From assembly GCA_038236905.1 (NCBI GenBank), contig JBBRZG010000033.1:1-30610 (forward strand): a stretch of 30,610 nucleotides of DNA, in the 5' to 3' direction. The stretch comes from UKL13-2 sp038236905 (lineage in GTDB: Bacteria; Pseudomonadota; Gammaproteobacteria; Burkholderiales; Usitatibacteraceae). Positions 22,917 to 30,143 of this stretch are shown here, one piece after another (the first letter of the stretch is position 1; each line of letters starts with the position of its first letter). The position numbers and the translations under genes are program-made. Under the pieces are notes generated by a model. The model was not told the origin of the DNA. It was given only the letters and a program-made list of their open reading frames with translations, and ran no database searches.

Positions 22917-25067
22917 ATGACCACCGAACCAAATGCGGCTGTATTGCCCCCTGTAAAGATTCCCGCCTCCGCGCCATTGATGGCACGCGCTGCCGAGTTG
23001 CGGCAAACGCTGGAACAACATCTCTATCGATATCACGTGCTGGATCAGCCGACGATTGCGGATGCAGAATACGACGCGCTATTCAATGAGTTGGTCAATC
23101 TTGAGGCTGCCCATCCCGAGCTTGCCACACCTGATTCGCCCACCCAGCGCGTGGGCGGCAAGATTCTGGATTTTTTCAAGCCGGTCACCCATCGTGTGCC
23201 GATGTTGTCTTTGGGTAACGCCTTCACGGAGGAAGATGCGCGAAATTTTGACCGCCGTTGCCGCGAAGGATTGGGCGTGGCGGCTGATGCAATCGAATAC
23301 GCATGTGAGCCGAAATTTGACGGGCTTGCGATTAGCCTGACCTATGTGGATGGTGTGTTTGTGCAGGGTGCCACGCGTGGCGATGGGGCAGTTGGCGAGG
23401 ATGTCACCGAGAATTTAAAAACGGTGCGCACGATTCCGTTGTCTTTGTATGCGCCCAATGGTGCGATGCCAAAATTATTGGAAGTGCGTGGTGAAGTGTT
23501 GATGCTCAAAAAAGATTTTGTGAGCTTAAACGAGCGTCAGGCGGCGAAAGGCGACAAGGTTTTTGTGAATCCGCGCAACGCCGCTGCGGGTACCTTACGC
23601 CAGCTGGATTCGAAGCTTACCGCCTCACGGCCGCTCGCTTTTTTTGCTTATGGGGTCGGTGACATCAAGGTGGCGGATGGCGCGATCAATGGCATGGCTT
23701 TGCCGCCATCGCATTCAACGATGATGGATTGGCTGGAGAGCCTGCGCTTCCCGATTACGCGTGAACGTCGCGTGGTGCTTGGCTTGCAAGGCCTGTTGGA
23801 TTTTTATAAAGATATCGGCGCCCGCCGCCCGCAGTTGCCGTTTGAAATTGATGGGGTGGTCTACAAAGTCAACAGTTTTGCCGCGCAGGAAAAACTCGGG
23901 TTTGTTTCACGCGCGCCGCGCTTCGCCACCGCGCACAAGTTTCCGGCGGAAGAAGCCACCACGGTGCTGCTGGGCATTGATGTGCAGGTTGGGCGCACCG
24001 GCGCGATCACGCCGGTGGCGCGACTACAGCCAGTGTTTGTGGGCGGCACCACGGTGTCGAACGCGACGTTGCATAACGAAGACGAAATCCGACGCAAGGA
24101 TTTAAAAATCGGCGATACCGTGATCGTGCGCCGCGCGGGCGATGTGATCCCGGAAGTTGCGGCGGTGATTTACGCGAATCGTCCTGCCGATGCGCAAGAT
24201 TTTGTGATGCCGACCCATTGCCCGCAATGTCATTCGCTGATTGAGAAATTGGAAGGCGAAGCGATTGCGCGTTGCACGGGCGGTTTGTTTTGCCCTGCCC
24301 AACGCAAGCAAGCGTTGCTTCATTTCGCAGGACGCCGCGCGGTGGATATTGAAGGTTTGGGAGATAAATTAGTTGAGCAAATTGTCGATGCGAATCTGGT
24401 GCGTACGCCTGCAGATGTTTATCGACTGGGATTGTCGGCACTGTCGAATCTGGAACGCATGGCCGAAAAATCGGCGAATAATTTATTGGCGGCGATTGAG
24501 AAAAGTAAGCAAACCACACTCGCAAAATTTTTATTCGGGCTCGGCATTCGCCATGTCGGTGAATCCACCGCGAAAGATCTCGCGAAGCATTTTGGAAACT
24601 TGGATGCGGTGATGAACGCCAGCGCGGAAGCGTTGCTGGAGGTAAACGATGTGGGTCCGGTGGTGGCGCAAAGTCTGCGCAATTTTTTCGACCAGGCACA
24701 TAACCGTGAAGTGGTTGAGCAGCTGCGCGCCTGTGGTGTGACTTGGCCGGAGCGCGAATATGTAGTTCCCTTAAATGATTTGGATGCTCCAAACGCCGCG
24801 CCAGGCTTAGATCTTGGGGCATCCGCCCAGAGTAACAACAGCTTTTATGGCAAGACTGTCGTACTCACAGGCACGCTGCCGACGCTCTCGCGCGACGAGG
24901 CGAAGGACAAACTCGAAGCGGCGGGCGCTAAAGTCGCCGGCAGCGTCTCAAAGAAAACGGATTTTGTTATCGCCGGTACCGACGCGGGTAGTAAACTTGA
25001 AAAAGCCATTGAGCTCGGTGTAACTGTGCTGGACGAAGCGCAATTTTTAAAGATGCTCGAACCCTGA
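22917..25067 (+). CDS. ligA: NAD+-dependent DNA ligase
   Basis: LigA seals nicks in replication and repair, using NAD+. All domains are present in its 716 residues: Ia (YRYHVLDQPTIADAEYD near 38-53), the adenylation domain with the active-site Lys133 in CEPKFDGLAIS, GATRGDGAVGEDVT, the OB fold, a four-cysteine zinc finger (C435, C438, C453, C459), helix-hairpin-helix repeats (for example FLFGLGIRHVGESTAKDLA), and a C-terminal BRCT domain starting SFYGKTVVLTGTLP. The first 20 residues are a non-conserved extension; the ATG at 22917 gives a 17-base gap from zipA. It is intact. Confidence 0.97.
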   Translation: MTTEPNAAVLPPVKIPASAPLMARAAELRQTLEQHLYRYHVLDQPTIADAEYDALFNELVNLEAAHPELATPDSPTQRVGGKILDFFKPVTHRVPMLSLGNAFTEEDARNFDRRCREGLGVAADAIEYACEPKFDGLAISLTYVDGVFVQGATRGDGAVGEDVTENLKTVRTIPLSLYAPNGAMPKLLEVRGEVLMLKKDFVSLNERQAAKGDKVFVNPRNAAAGTLRQLDSKLTASRPLAFFAYGVGDIKVADGAINGMALPPSHSTMMDWLESLRFPITRERRVVLGLQGLLDFYKDIGARRPQLPFEIDGVVYKVNSFAAQEKLGFVSRAPRFATAHKFPAEEATTVLLGIDVQVGRTGAITPVARLQPVFVGGTTVSNATLHNEDEIRRKDLKIGDTVIVRRAGDVIPEVAAVIYANRPADAQDFVMPTHCPQCHSLIEKLEGEAIARCTGGLFCPAQRKQALLHFAGRRAVDIEGLGDKLVEQIVDANLVRTPADVYRLGLSALSNLERMAEKSANNLLAAIEKSKQTTLAKFLFGLGIRHVGESTAKDLAKHFGNLDAVMNASAEALLEVNDVGPVVAQSLRNFFDQAHNREVVEQLRACGVTWPEREYVVPLNDLDAPNAAPGLDLGASAQSNNSFYGKTVVLTGTLPTLSRDEAKDKLEAAGAKVAGSVSKKTDFVIAGTDAGSKLEKAIELGVTVLDEAQFLKMLEP

Positions 25068-25079
25068 ACCGAGACCACG

Positions 25080-26144
25080 ATGAAGAAAACTGCTACCAGC
25101 AAAGCCATAAAAATTACCAAGGCCATTTTTCCTGTCGCCGGCTTGGGCACGCGCTTTTTGCCCGCAACCAAGGCTTCACCGAAAGAAATGTTGCCGGTCG
25201 TCGATAAGCCGTTAATTCAATATGCCGTCGAAGAGGCCGCGGCGGCGGGTATTACCGAAATGATTTTTATCACCGGACGCGGCAAGCGCACCATTGAAGA
25301 TCATTTCGATAAAGCTTATGAACTCGAAGCAGAACTATAGCTGAAAGGTAAGCTGAAAGTTTTGAACGAAGTGCGCAACATGCTGCCCGCCAATGTGCGC
25401 TATGTGTACGTGCGCCAGCCGGAGGCGCTGGGCTTGGGTCATGCGGTTTTGTGCGCACGGCATTTGGTCGGTGATGAGCCATTCGCGGTCATCCTCGCAG
25501 ACGATTTGATTGATGCAGACACACCCGTGATGAAGCAAATGGTCGATTTATATGCCAAGAAAAAAAGCTCCATTTTGGGGGTGATGAATGTGGCGCGGGA
25601 AGATACGTCTCAATACGGAATTGTCGACGCTAAGCGCGTAGATAAAACCGTGTCGAAGCTGAGCGGGATTGTGGAAAAACCGAAACCTGAAGACGCGCCG
25701 TCCACACTCAGTGTGGTAGGCCGCTATATTCTGACGCCGCAGGTGTTTGATCAGCTGGAAAAAATTCAGGCGGGTGCGGGTAAAGAGATCCAGCTCACCG
25801 ACGGTATTGCGTCGTTACTGAAGCACGAAAGTGTATTCGCCTATGAGTTTGAGGGTACTCGCTATGACTGTGGCTCCAAGCTCGGGTATTTGAAGGCAAC
25901 CGTGGCGCTCGGCATGAAGCATTTCGAAGTCGGTAAAGCGTTTTCAGAACATCTTTCAGCGCAGAAGCTTCCGGCGGAAAAATCAAAATCGTCTGTCGCG
26001 GTGGCGGTTAAGTCAAAATCTAAATCTAAATCAAAGTCCAAATCTAAATCCGGGACATCCGCAAAGGGCAAGATCGAACCCAAAATCACCCTCACACTAA
26101 TATCCAAAGCAGCCGCTAAAATCGCCAAAAAATCACGGAAATGA
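25080..26144 (+). pseudogene. galU: UTP-glucose-1-phosphate uridylyltransferase, interrupted by an in-frame TAG
   Basis: GalU makes UDP-glucose from UTP and glucose-1-phosphate for surface glycans. Codons 1-86 (25080-25337) give the N-terminus with the nucleotide-binding GLGTRFLPATKASPKEMLPV and DKPLIQYAVEEA. Codon 87, TAG (25338-25340), follows YELEAEL. The same frame then continues with GalU sequence (KGKLKVLNEVRN, GLGHAVLCA, GDEPFAVILADDL, EKPKPEDAPS, EIQLTDGIASLL, GTRYDCGSKLGY) to a TGA at 26142-26144. Without the TAG the product would be 354 residues, including an unusual tail of about 55 residues with seven Lys-Ser units (codons 311-324) and a Lys-rich end. The ATG is 12 bases after ligA; the end overlaps hpt by four bases. 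TAG also ends other genes here (hpt, pilU), so it is a normal stop. Either a real nonsense mutation, read-through, or a sequence error. Confidence 0.88.
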
Positions 26145-26707
26145 CAATGCCTACATTAGCCGAAGCAAACGCAATTCTTGATGAAGGCGATTTGCTTTTT
26201 ACCGCAGCCGAGGTAGCCGCCGCGACCTCGCGTGTTGCGACAGAATTGAATCGCGATTATGTCGATAAATATCCGCTAGTTTTATCGGTGATGGGTGGCG
26301 CGGTGGTTTTTACGGGCCATCTGTTGAGCCAGCTAGATTTCCCGCTTGATTTTGATATCGTTCAGGCATCGCGTTATGGCAACGCAAAAGTTGGCAGTGA
26401 GCTCACTTGGCGGGTGGCGCCGAGGGACAATATTCAGGGCCGTCATGTGATCATTCTGGACGACATTTTGGACGAGGGCGTGACGCTTGCCGCGATTGTT
26501 GATTTAGTCAAAAAGAACGGCGCGATCAGCGTCACTTGTGCGGTGTTTTGCGTAAAGGATTACGGCACTGAAATCAATGCGAAAAAGCCGTTGAAGGCAG
26601 AGTATGTGGGCCTGACAGTGCCGAATCGCTTCGTCTTTGGTTATGGCATGGATGTGTCGGGCGCGTGGCGCAACTTGCCGGCGATTTACGCGATGAAGGG
26701 GAAGTAG
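26141..26707 (+). CDS. hpt: Hypoxanthine-guanine phosphoribosyltransferase
   Basis: This enzyme joins hypoxanthine or guanine to PRPP, giving IMP or GMP in purine salvage. It has 188 residues. The PRPP-binding signature is VIILDDILDEGVTL at about 103-116, with the paired acidic residues. VLSVMGGAVVFTGHL carries the N-terminal pyrophosphate-contact loop. The start ATG overlaps the galU stop in an ATGA; a second ATG six bases on is possible. The last quarter (YVGLTVPNRFVFGYGMDVSGAWRNLP) has the Val-Phe-Gly-Tyr-Gly-Met-Asp purine-site residues of the family. It precedes a thioinosine phosphorylase that would supply hypoxanthine. It ends in TAG. Confidence 0.93.
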   Translation: MTMPTLAEANAILDEGDLLFTAAEVAAATSRVATELNRDYVDKYPLVLSVMGGAVVFTGHLLSQLDFPLDFDIVQASRYGNAKVGSELTWRVAPRDNIQGRHVIILDDILDEGVTLAAIVDLVKKNGAISVTCAVFCVKDYGTEINAKKPLKAEYVGLTVPNRFVFGYGMDVSGAWRNLPAIYAMKGK

Positions 26708-26769
26708 GTTTTCAATATCGCAATCTGCACGCTACATCTAATATCAATTCAAATTTAACTGGTTCAAAC

Positions 26770-27582
26770 ATGCTCGCAATCATCGGTGGCACTGGCCTTA
26801 CAGACTTAGCCAATCTGGAAATCACGCGTCGCGAAGTCGTACGCACACCGTATGGCGAGCCATCGGGGCACCTGACGTTTGGCGAGATTGTGTCAACTAC
26901 TGCGGCGCAAACGAAAGCTGAGGTTATTTTTCTGGCGCGCCACGGCTACGGTCACACCATTCCGCCACATGAAGTGAATTACCGCGCCAATATTTGGGCG
27001 CTGCAATCGGTCGGCGTCACTCGGGTGCTGGCGGTGAATTCGGTCGGCGGTGTTGCCGCGAATTTGGGTCCTGGTGAGATCGTTGTGCCCGATCAGATTA
27101 TTGATTACAGCTCAGGTCGCAAACATACCTTCTTTGAAGGCGATAAACCGGTCACACATATTGATTTCACCTTTCCGTACTGCAACCTCGCGCGCTTGTT
27201 GTATCTCGCGGCGGCAAAAGCGGTCGGTGTGACGGTCGTTGAAAACGGTGTGCTTGGCGTCACGCAGGGCCCGCGATTGGAAACGCTGGCCGAGGTCAAC
27301 CGCATGGAGCGCGATGGTTGCACCATGGTGGGCATGACCTCAATGCCTGAAGCCAGTCTGGCCCGCGAGTTGGGCCTTTCGTACGCGACGCTGGCGTTAT
27401 CGATGAACCACGCTGCCGGTCGCGGCACCTCAGCACAGGGTATCAAGCTCGAAGACGCGGATGCCGTGTTAAAAGTCGGCATGGAAAAAATTCGTACTAT
27501 TCTCGCCAAAGCCGTTGAGCTGCACGCCGCCATGCCAATTGATGCGCGCGGCCTGGCTGAACCCATTGCGGAGACAAAATGA
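26770..27582 (+). CDS. S-methyl-5'-thioinosine phosphorylase (PNP/MTAP family)
   Basis: This 270-residue enzyme belongs to the trimeric purine nucleoside phosphorylase/MTAP family. Features are IIGGTGL (4-10), a phosphate-site ARHGYGHTIPPHEVNYRAN (57-74), LAVNSVGGVAANLGPG, NGVLGVTQGPRLETLAE, and GMTSMPEASLARELGLSYATLALSMN. In MTAP enzymes the purine-contacting residue after this last segment is Asp; here it is Asn213, as in 6-oxopurine-specific enzymes. This favours methylthioinosine (MTIP) over methylthioadenosine, though guanosine/inosine phosphorylase activity is not excluded. The ATG at 26770 begins the conserved fold; an earlier in-frame start would overlap hpt. Its product hypoxanthine is the Hpt substrate. 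Its TGA overlaps the def ATG. Confidence 0.85.
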   Translation: MLAIIGGTGLTDLANLEITRREVVRTPYGEPSGHLTFGEIVSTTAAQTKAEVIFLARHGYGHTIPPHEVNYRANIWALQSVGVTRVLAVNSVGGVAANLGPGEIVVPDQIIDYSSGRKHTFFEGDKPVTHIDFTFPYCNLARLLYLAAAKAVGVTVVENGVLGVTQGPRLETLAEVNRMERDGCTMVGMTSMPEASLARELGLSYATLALSMNHAAGRGTSAQGIKLEDADAVLKVGMEKIRTILAKAVELHAAMPIDARGLAEPIAETK

Positions 27583-28118
27583 TCCGTCCGATTTTAAAAA
27601 TGGGTACGCCCAGCTTGATGGAGCCTTCTGTTAAATGGCCCAAAAAATTATTCGGTTCGCCGGAATTAAAAACATTGCTCGACGACATGAAGGAAACCAT
27701 GATCGCCGCCACGGGTGCGGGCCTCGCCGCGCCGCAGATCGGCGAGAATGTTCAGGTCGTGATATTCGAGTTAAAAAATAATGCGCGCTATCCGGATGAG
27801 GCGCCGATCCCGTTCACCGTCTTGATAAACCCCGTTTTGACGCCACTTGATGATGAGGTCGAAGACGGTTGGGAAGGTTGCCTTTCGGTGCCCGGCATGC
27901 GCGGCGTGGTGCCGCGCGCGACCAAGCTGCGTTACACCGGCTTTGATGAAAATGGCGGCAAGATTGATCGCACCGTGTCCGGTTTTCATGCGCGGGTGGT
28001 GCAGCATGAATGCGACCATCTGGACGGCGTGTTGTACCCGATGCGGATGACCGATATGTCGAAGTTTGGATTTACCGAAGTCTTGTTTCCCGAGTTGGTC
28101 GGGCGCGATGATGACTAA
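27579..28118 (+). CDS. def: Peptide deformylase
   Basis: Peptide deformylase removes the formyl group from new N-terminal methionines. All three motifs are present in the 179 residues: GAGLAAPQIG (46-55), EGCLSVPG (99-106) with metal-ligand Cys101, and QHECDHLDG (142-150) with His143, His147 and the catalytic Glu144. The ATG overlaps the preceding stop by four bases (ATGA), so it is translationally coupled. The insertion and C-terminal features (MRMTDMSKFGFTEVLFPE) match the longer betaproteobacterial paralogue. The usual fmt partner is not adjacent, so this may be a second deformylase. Confidence 0.96.
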   Translation: MIRPILKMGTPSLMEPSVKWPKKLFGSPELKTLLDDMKETMIAATGAGLAAPQIGENVQVVIFELKNNARYPDEAPIPFTVLINPVLTPLDDEVEDGWEGCLSVPGMRGVVPRATKLRYTGFDENGGKIDRTVSGFHARVVQHECDHLDGVLYPMRMTDMSKFGFTEVLFPELVGRDDD

Positions 28119-28175
28119 ATGACAACTCACGCGCTTCATTGATTTTCACGTCGCAACTATTAAAGGAGCATCAAC

Positions 28176-28595
28176 ATGCCTGAAACCATCGACGCAGCGA
28201 GCCCGAATCCCTACGGAACAAATGGATCAAGCGGTGCCATTGAAAAAGACGTGTCCTCATCCATCACCGTCACCCACGTCATGTATGGCCTGCATGCGCT
28301 GGCACCATTCACGATGTGGACGCTCGCGATTGTCGCGATGATTGTTGGACTGGTAAAACGTGATGATGTGCGCGGCACGTGGCTCGATTCGCACTACGAC
28401 TATCTATCCCGCACGTTTTGGTGGGGCATCTTATGGGCCGTCCTCGCGTGGGGCGCGTTTTGGGTGCTCGGCATCCTGACACTCGGCATTGGCATGGCTG
28501 TGCTGTGGATACTGCCCGTGGCCGTGCTGGTTTGGTATTTGTATCGGGTGATCAAGGGCTGGTTGCGGTTGAATGAGAAGAAGCCGGTTGCTTAG
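28176..28595 (+). CDS. Small membrane protein, DUF4870-like
   Basis: This 139-residue protein has a polar N-terminus of about 30 residues and then three hydrophobic segments (about 34-60, 82-100 and 101-122), followed by a basic tail. The layout HVMYGLHALAPFTMWTLAIVAMIVGLVKRDDVRGTWLDSHYDYLSRTF-type (shown in part) resembles DUF4870 transmembrane proteins common in Betaproteobacteria. A strong AAGGAG at 28163-28168 precedes the ATG. It follows def by 57 bases. Function unknown. Confidence 0.75.
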   Translation: MPETIDAASPNPYGTNGSSGAIEKDVSSSITVTHVMYGLHALAPFTMWTLAIVAMIVGLVKRDDVRGTWLDSHYDYLSRTFWWGILWAVLAWGAFWVLGILTLGIGMAVLWILPVAVLVWYLYRVIKGWLRLNEKKPVA

Positions 28596-28611
28596 CGTCG
28601 GATGATGTTGT

Positions 28612-28791
28612 TTATCTATCGAAGCCTTGACTAACCAACATTTCCGTAAGACTCTTCCCCCAACGCTCAGCAAGCGCGGAATACTGTGGCTCATTTGAGC
28701 GCGCGCCTGCTCCTGACGATATGGTGTGCGCAACAAACTGCTTGGCGAGCGCTGGCGGTAGCTTCTGTACCTTTTCACAATACGCATGCAA
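28612..28791 (-). CDS. Possible small ORF overlapping the vapC end
   Basis: From a TTG at 28791 a 59-residue frame runs to TAA at 28612, overlapping the end of vapC by 17 bases. It contains a helix-like composition (VQKLPPALAKQFVAHTISS, SALAERWGKSLTEMLVSQGF), more protein-like than the other frames here. A longer reading from an ATG at 28869 overlaps vapC by about 95 bases. No family is recognised and no ribosome site is clear. It may be a real downstream gene of the vapBC operon, a gene remnant, or chance. Confidence 0.2.
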   Translation of the reverse strand: MHAYCEKVQKLPPALAKQFVAHTISSGAGARSNEPQYSALAERWGKSLTEMLVSQGFDR

Positions 28792-29170
28792 TATCGGTTT
28801 GCGAGAAATCGTTACCTTTGAAGAGTAGTGGCAGCGCGCGCACTTTGGCCAGCGCATAACTGAACACATCGCCAAAATTCAGATTCGCTGGATGGCCGCT
28901 GCCTTTGCCGAAAGCCACAAACGCTGCATAGGCCGCGTCCATTTCCGCTTGGCCGGGTGGCACAACTTCAAACATCGGCAGCTGTAGAAAATCGTCTATC
29001 AATATTACGGCTCGTTGCCCGCGCCGACCATGTATCACCATGCGCGCTTCGACTATCGATACCGTGCTAATCAATGCTTTTTCCGCGCGTTCGATGGCCT
29101 GTACATACGCTGCACGTTCAGGCTCGGCAAAGGCAATCGAAACGATGGCCGACGTGTCAACGACGATCAT
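28775..29170 (-). CDS. vapC: VapC-type PIN-domain ribonuclease toxin
   Basis: VapC toxins are Mg-dependent RNases that cut tRNA or rRNA and stop growth when free of antitoxin. The 131 residues match the family. The four acidic active-site positions are Asp5 (MIVVDTSAIV), Glu41 (VSIVEAR), Asp101 (NFGDVFSYALA) and Asp121 (GNDFSQTD), all intact. The ATG at 29170 overlaps the antitoxin stop by four bases (ATGA), so translation is coupled. A longer non-ATG start upstream would run into vapB in another frame and is rejected. The RNA target cannot be told. Confidence 0.93.
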   Translation of the reverse strand: MIVVDTSAIVSIAFAEPERAAYVQAIERAEKALISTVSIVEARMVIHGRRGQRAVILIDDFLQLPMFEVVPPGQAEMDAAYAAFVAFGKGSGHPANLNFGDVFSYALAKVRALPLLFKGNDFSQTDIACVL

Positions 29171-29418
29171 CTGGGTAGTCCGTGTTCGTCCCATTCGAGC
29201 GGATCGAATGCGTCTTTTCGATCCGCAACTTGATCCAGCTGCGCGAGTAACGCAGCCATGCTTGCGCTCGCGGTATTTCTTGACTTCGCGACGCCGACTG
29301 TCTCGGCGAGCAATTTATCAACCGCGCGCTCGACCGCAGCTGTTTTGGAAAGTCCGACCGCCTTAGCCAAGCGCTCAACCTTCTTCACCACGACAGGATT
29401 GGCGATTTGTAATGCCAT
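29167..29418 (-). CDS. vapB: VapB-type antitoxin, PSK/Rv0623-like
   Basis: This 83-residue protein is the partner antitoxin. The N-terminal part (MALQIANPVVVKKVERLAKAV, then GLSKTAAVERAVDKLL) has the ribbon-helix-helix pattern of PSK-type transcription-factor antitoxins, which bind the operon's own promoter. The C-terminal part (about 45-83, ending FDPLEWDEHGLPR) is the flexible toxin-wrapping region; the Asp-Pro-Leu-x-Trp-Asp motif is typical. The ATG at 29418 follows the operator region. Free VapB would repress together with VapC and be degraded under stress, as known for the family. Confidence 0.9.
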   Translation of the reverse strand: MALQIANPVVVKKVERLAKAVGLSKTAAVERAVDKLLAETVGVAKSRNTASASMAALLAQLDQVADRKDAFDPLEWDEHGLPR

Positions 29419-29436
29419 GATCTAAACCTTAAATTG

Positions 29437-29467
29437 TTTATATGTACATCATCAATATACATTATAA
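29437..29467 (-). promoter_or_regulatory. vapBC promoter and probable VapBC operator
   Basis: On the minus strand TATAAT lies at 29466-29461, about 43 bases before the vapB ATG. It overlaps an inverted repeat: ATGTA (29442-29446) and TACAT (29458-29462), 16 bases centre to centre, with AT-rich flanks that extend the symmetry (TTATA on the left, TATAA on the right). An operator overlapping the -10 fits autorepression by a ribbon-helix-helix antitoxin. Confidence 0.6.
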
Positions 29468-29569
29468 AATTATGAATGTTAAAAGTAGTCGCCTGTAACC
29501 GATGCGCTATTGCCGGCGGTACGCTCCGCCAATGCGCTTGGTTGCGCAAACTTGCTGCCGCGCGATTAA

Positions 29570-29923
29570 AAAGTCATCCGTCGTCTCGGCGATTACAGGC
29601 TTTTCCACGCCAGTGGACCGCTTATTGGCAGGCACGCATTTCTGGCGTCCAGCAACATGCTCGGCGTGAGTTGGGGCACGGCGGCGCGAACACAGGACAT
29701 TGATTTTGTGCACCCCGGAACGAGCGTTTCTCTACTCTCGTCGGCGGATTTCGATGTGCACGTACGCGAAGCGATTGATTCACTCGATATGCGCCTGCTG
29801 CCCGTGGCGAGCCGCACCTCCGCACAAAGCGTTTCCGATCTCAATCCTCGGGAGCCGAGCTTCCGCCTTGATTTCCTCAACGTAGCCCATCGCGGTCTCG
29901 CTGAAATGACATTGCGATGGTGA
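29570..29923 (+). pseudogene. Remnant of a GSU2403-family nucleotidyltransferase (NTP_transf_8-like)
   Basis: After a stop at 29567 one frame reads about 117 residues resembling the catalytic core of GSU2403-type nucleotidyltransferase-fold proteins. It contains KVIRRLG, GRHAFLASSNMLGVSWGTAA, the metal-binding-like TQDIDF (two Asp), LDMRLLPVASR, and LNPREPSFRLDFLN with the third Asp. It stops at a TGA (29921-29923) where family proteins continue for roughly another hundred residues, and the N-terminal region is missing. The only ATG (29657) starts inside the core. I therefore read it as a decayed gene. Members are often found in mobile or defence-like neighbourhoods; here it sits beside vapBC. 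Confidence 0.5.
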
Positions 29924-29957
29924 GGTACGAGAGGTATGAGAGTAATAAGAGGTATGA
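29922..29957. repeat. Four tandem 9-bp units, consensus GAGGTATGA
   Basis: GAGGTACGA (29922), GAGGTATGA (29931), GAGTAATAA (29940) and GAGGTATGA (29949) follow each other without gaps, then a run of G. The repeat begins within the stop codon that closes the nucleotidyltransferase remnant. It could be a slippage product or part of a dispersed intergenic repeat family. Confidence 0.6.
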
Positions 29958-30143
29958 GGGGGGTGGGCATTGCGGCGCACACATTACCGTCGAGCAAAAT
30001 AAATTCCGCTATCTCAGCTGATCCCGCGACGGCGAAAATCCAGTCACGGCGGCCTTAACGGATCAAGAGCACTATTGGCGAGGACCCGCAGGCTGCACTC
30101 TCGCCCAAATCAATTTACATCTGCCCGTTTGATTTACAGCGCA
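29958..30143. other. Intergenic stretch before the cupin gene end
   Basis: No gene, strong hairpin or promoter was seen. Together with the vapBC promoter, the remnant and the tandem repeat, it fills the 29419-30143 gap between intact genes. Confidence 0.4.

Noticed and set aside
26665..26769. In-frame extension of the thioinosine phosphorylase into hpt.
   Set aside because: The fold starts at MLAIIGGTGL (26770) and the extension lies in the hpt coding frame shadow.
11849..28153. The 15-mer TTGATTTTCACGTCG occurs at 11849-11863 and at 28139-28153, both just after or at a gene end.
   Set aside because: A shared 15-mer somewhere in 30 kb is expected about once by chance on two strands, and the flanks do not match.
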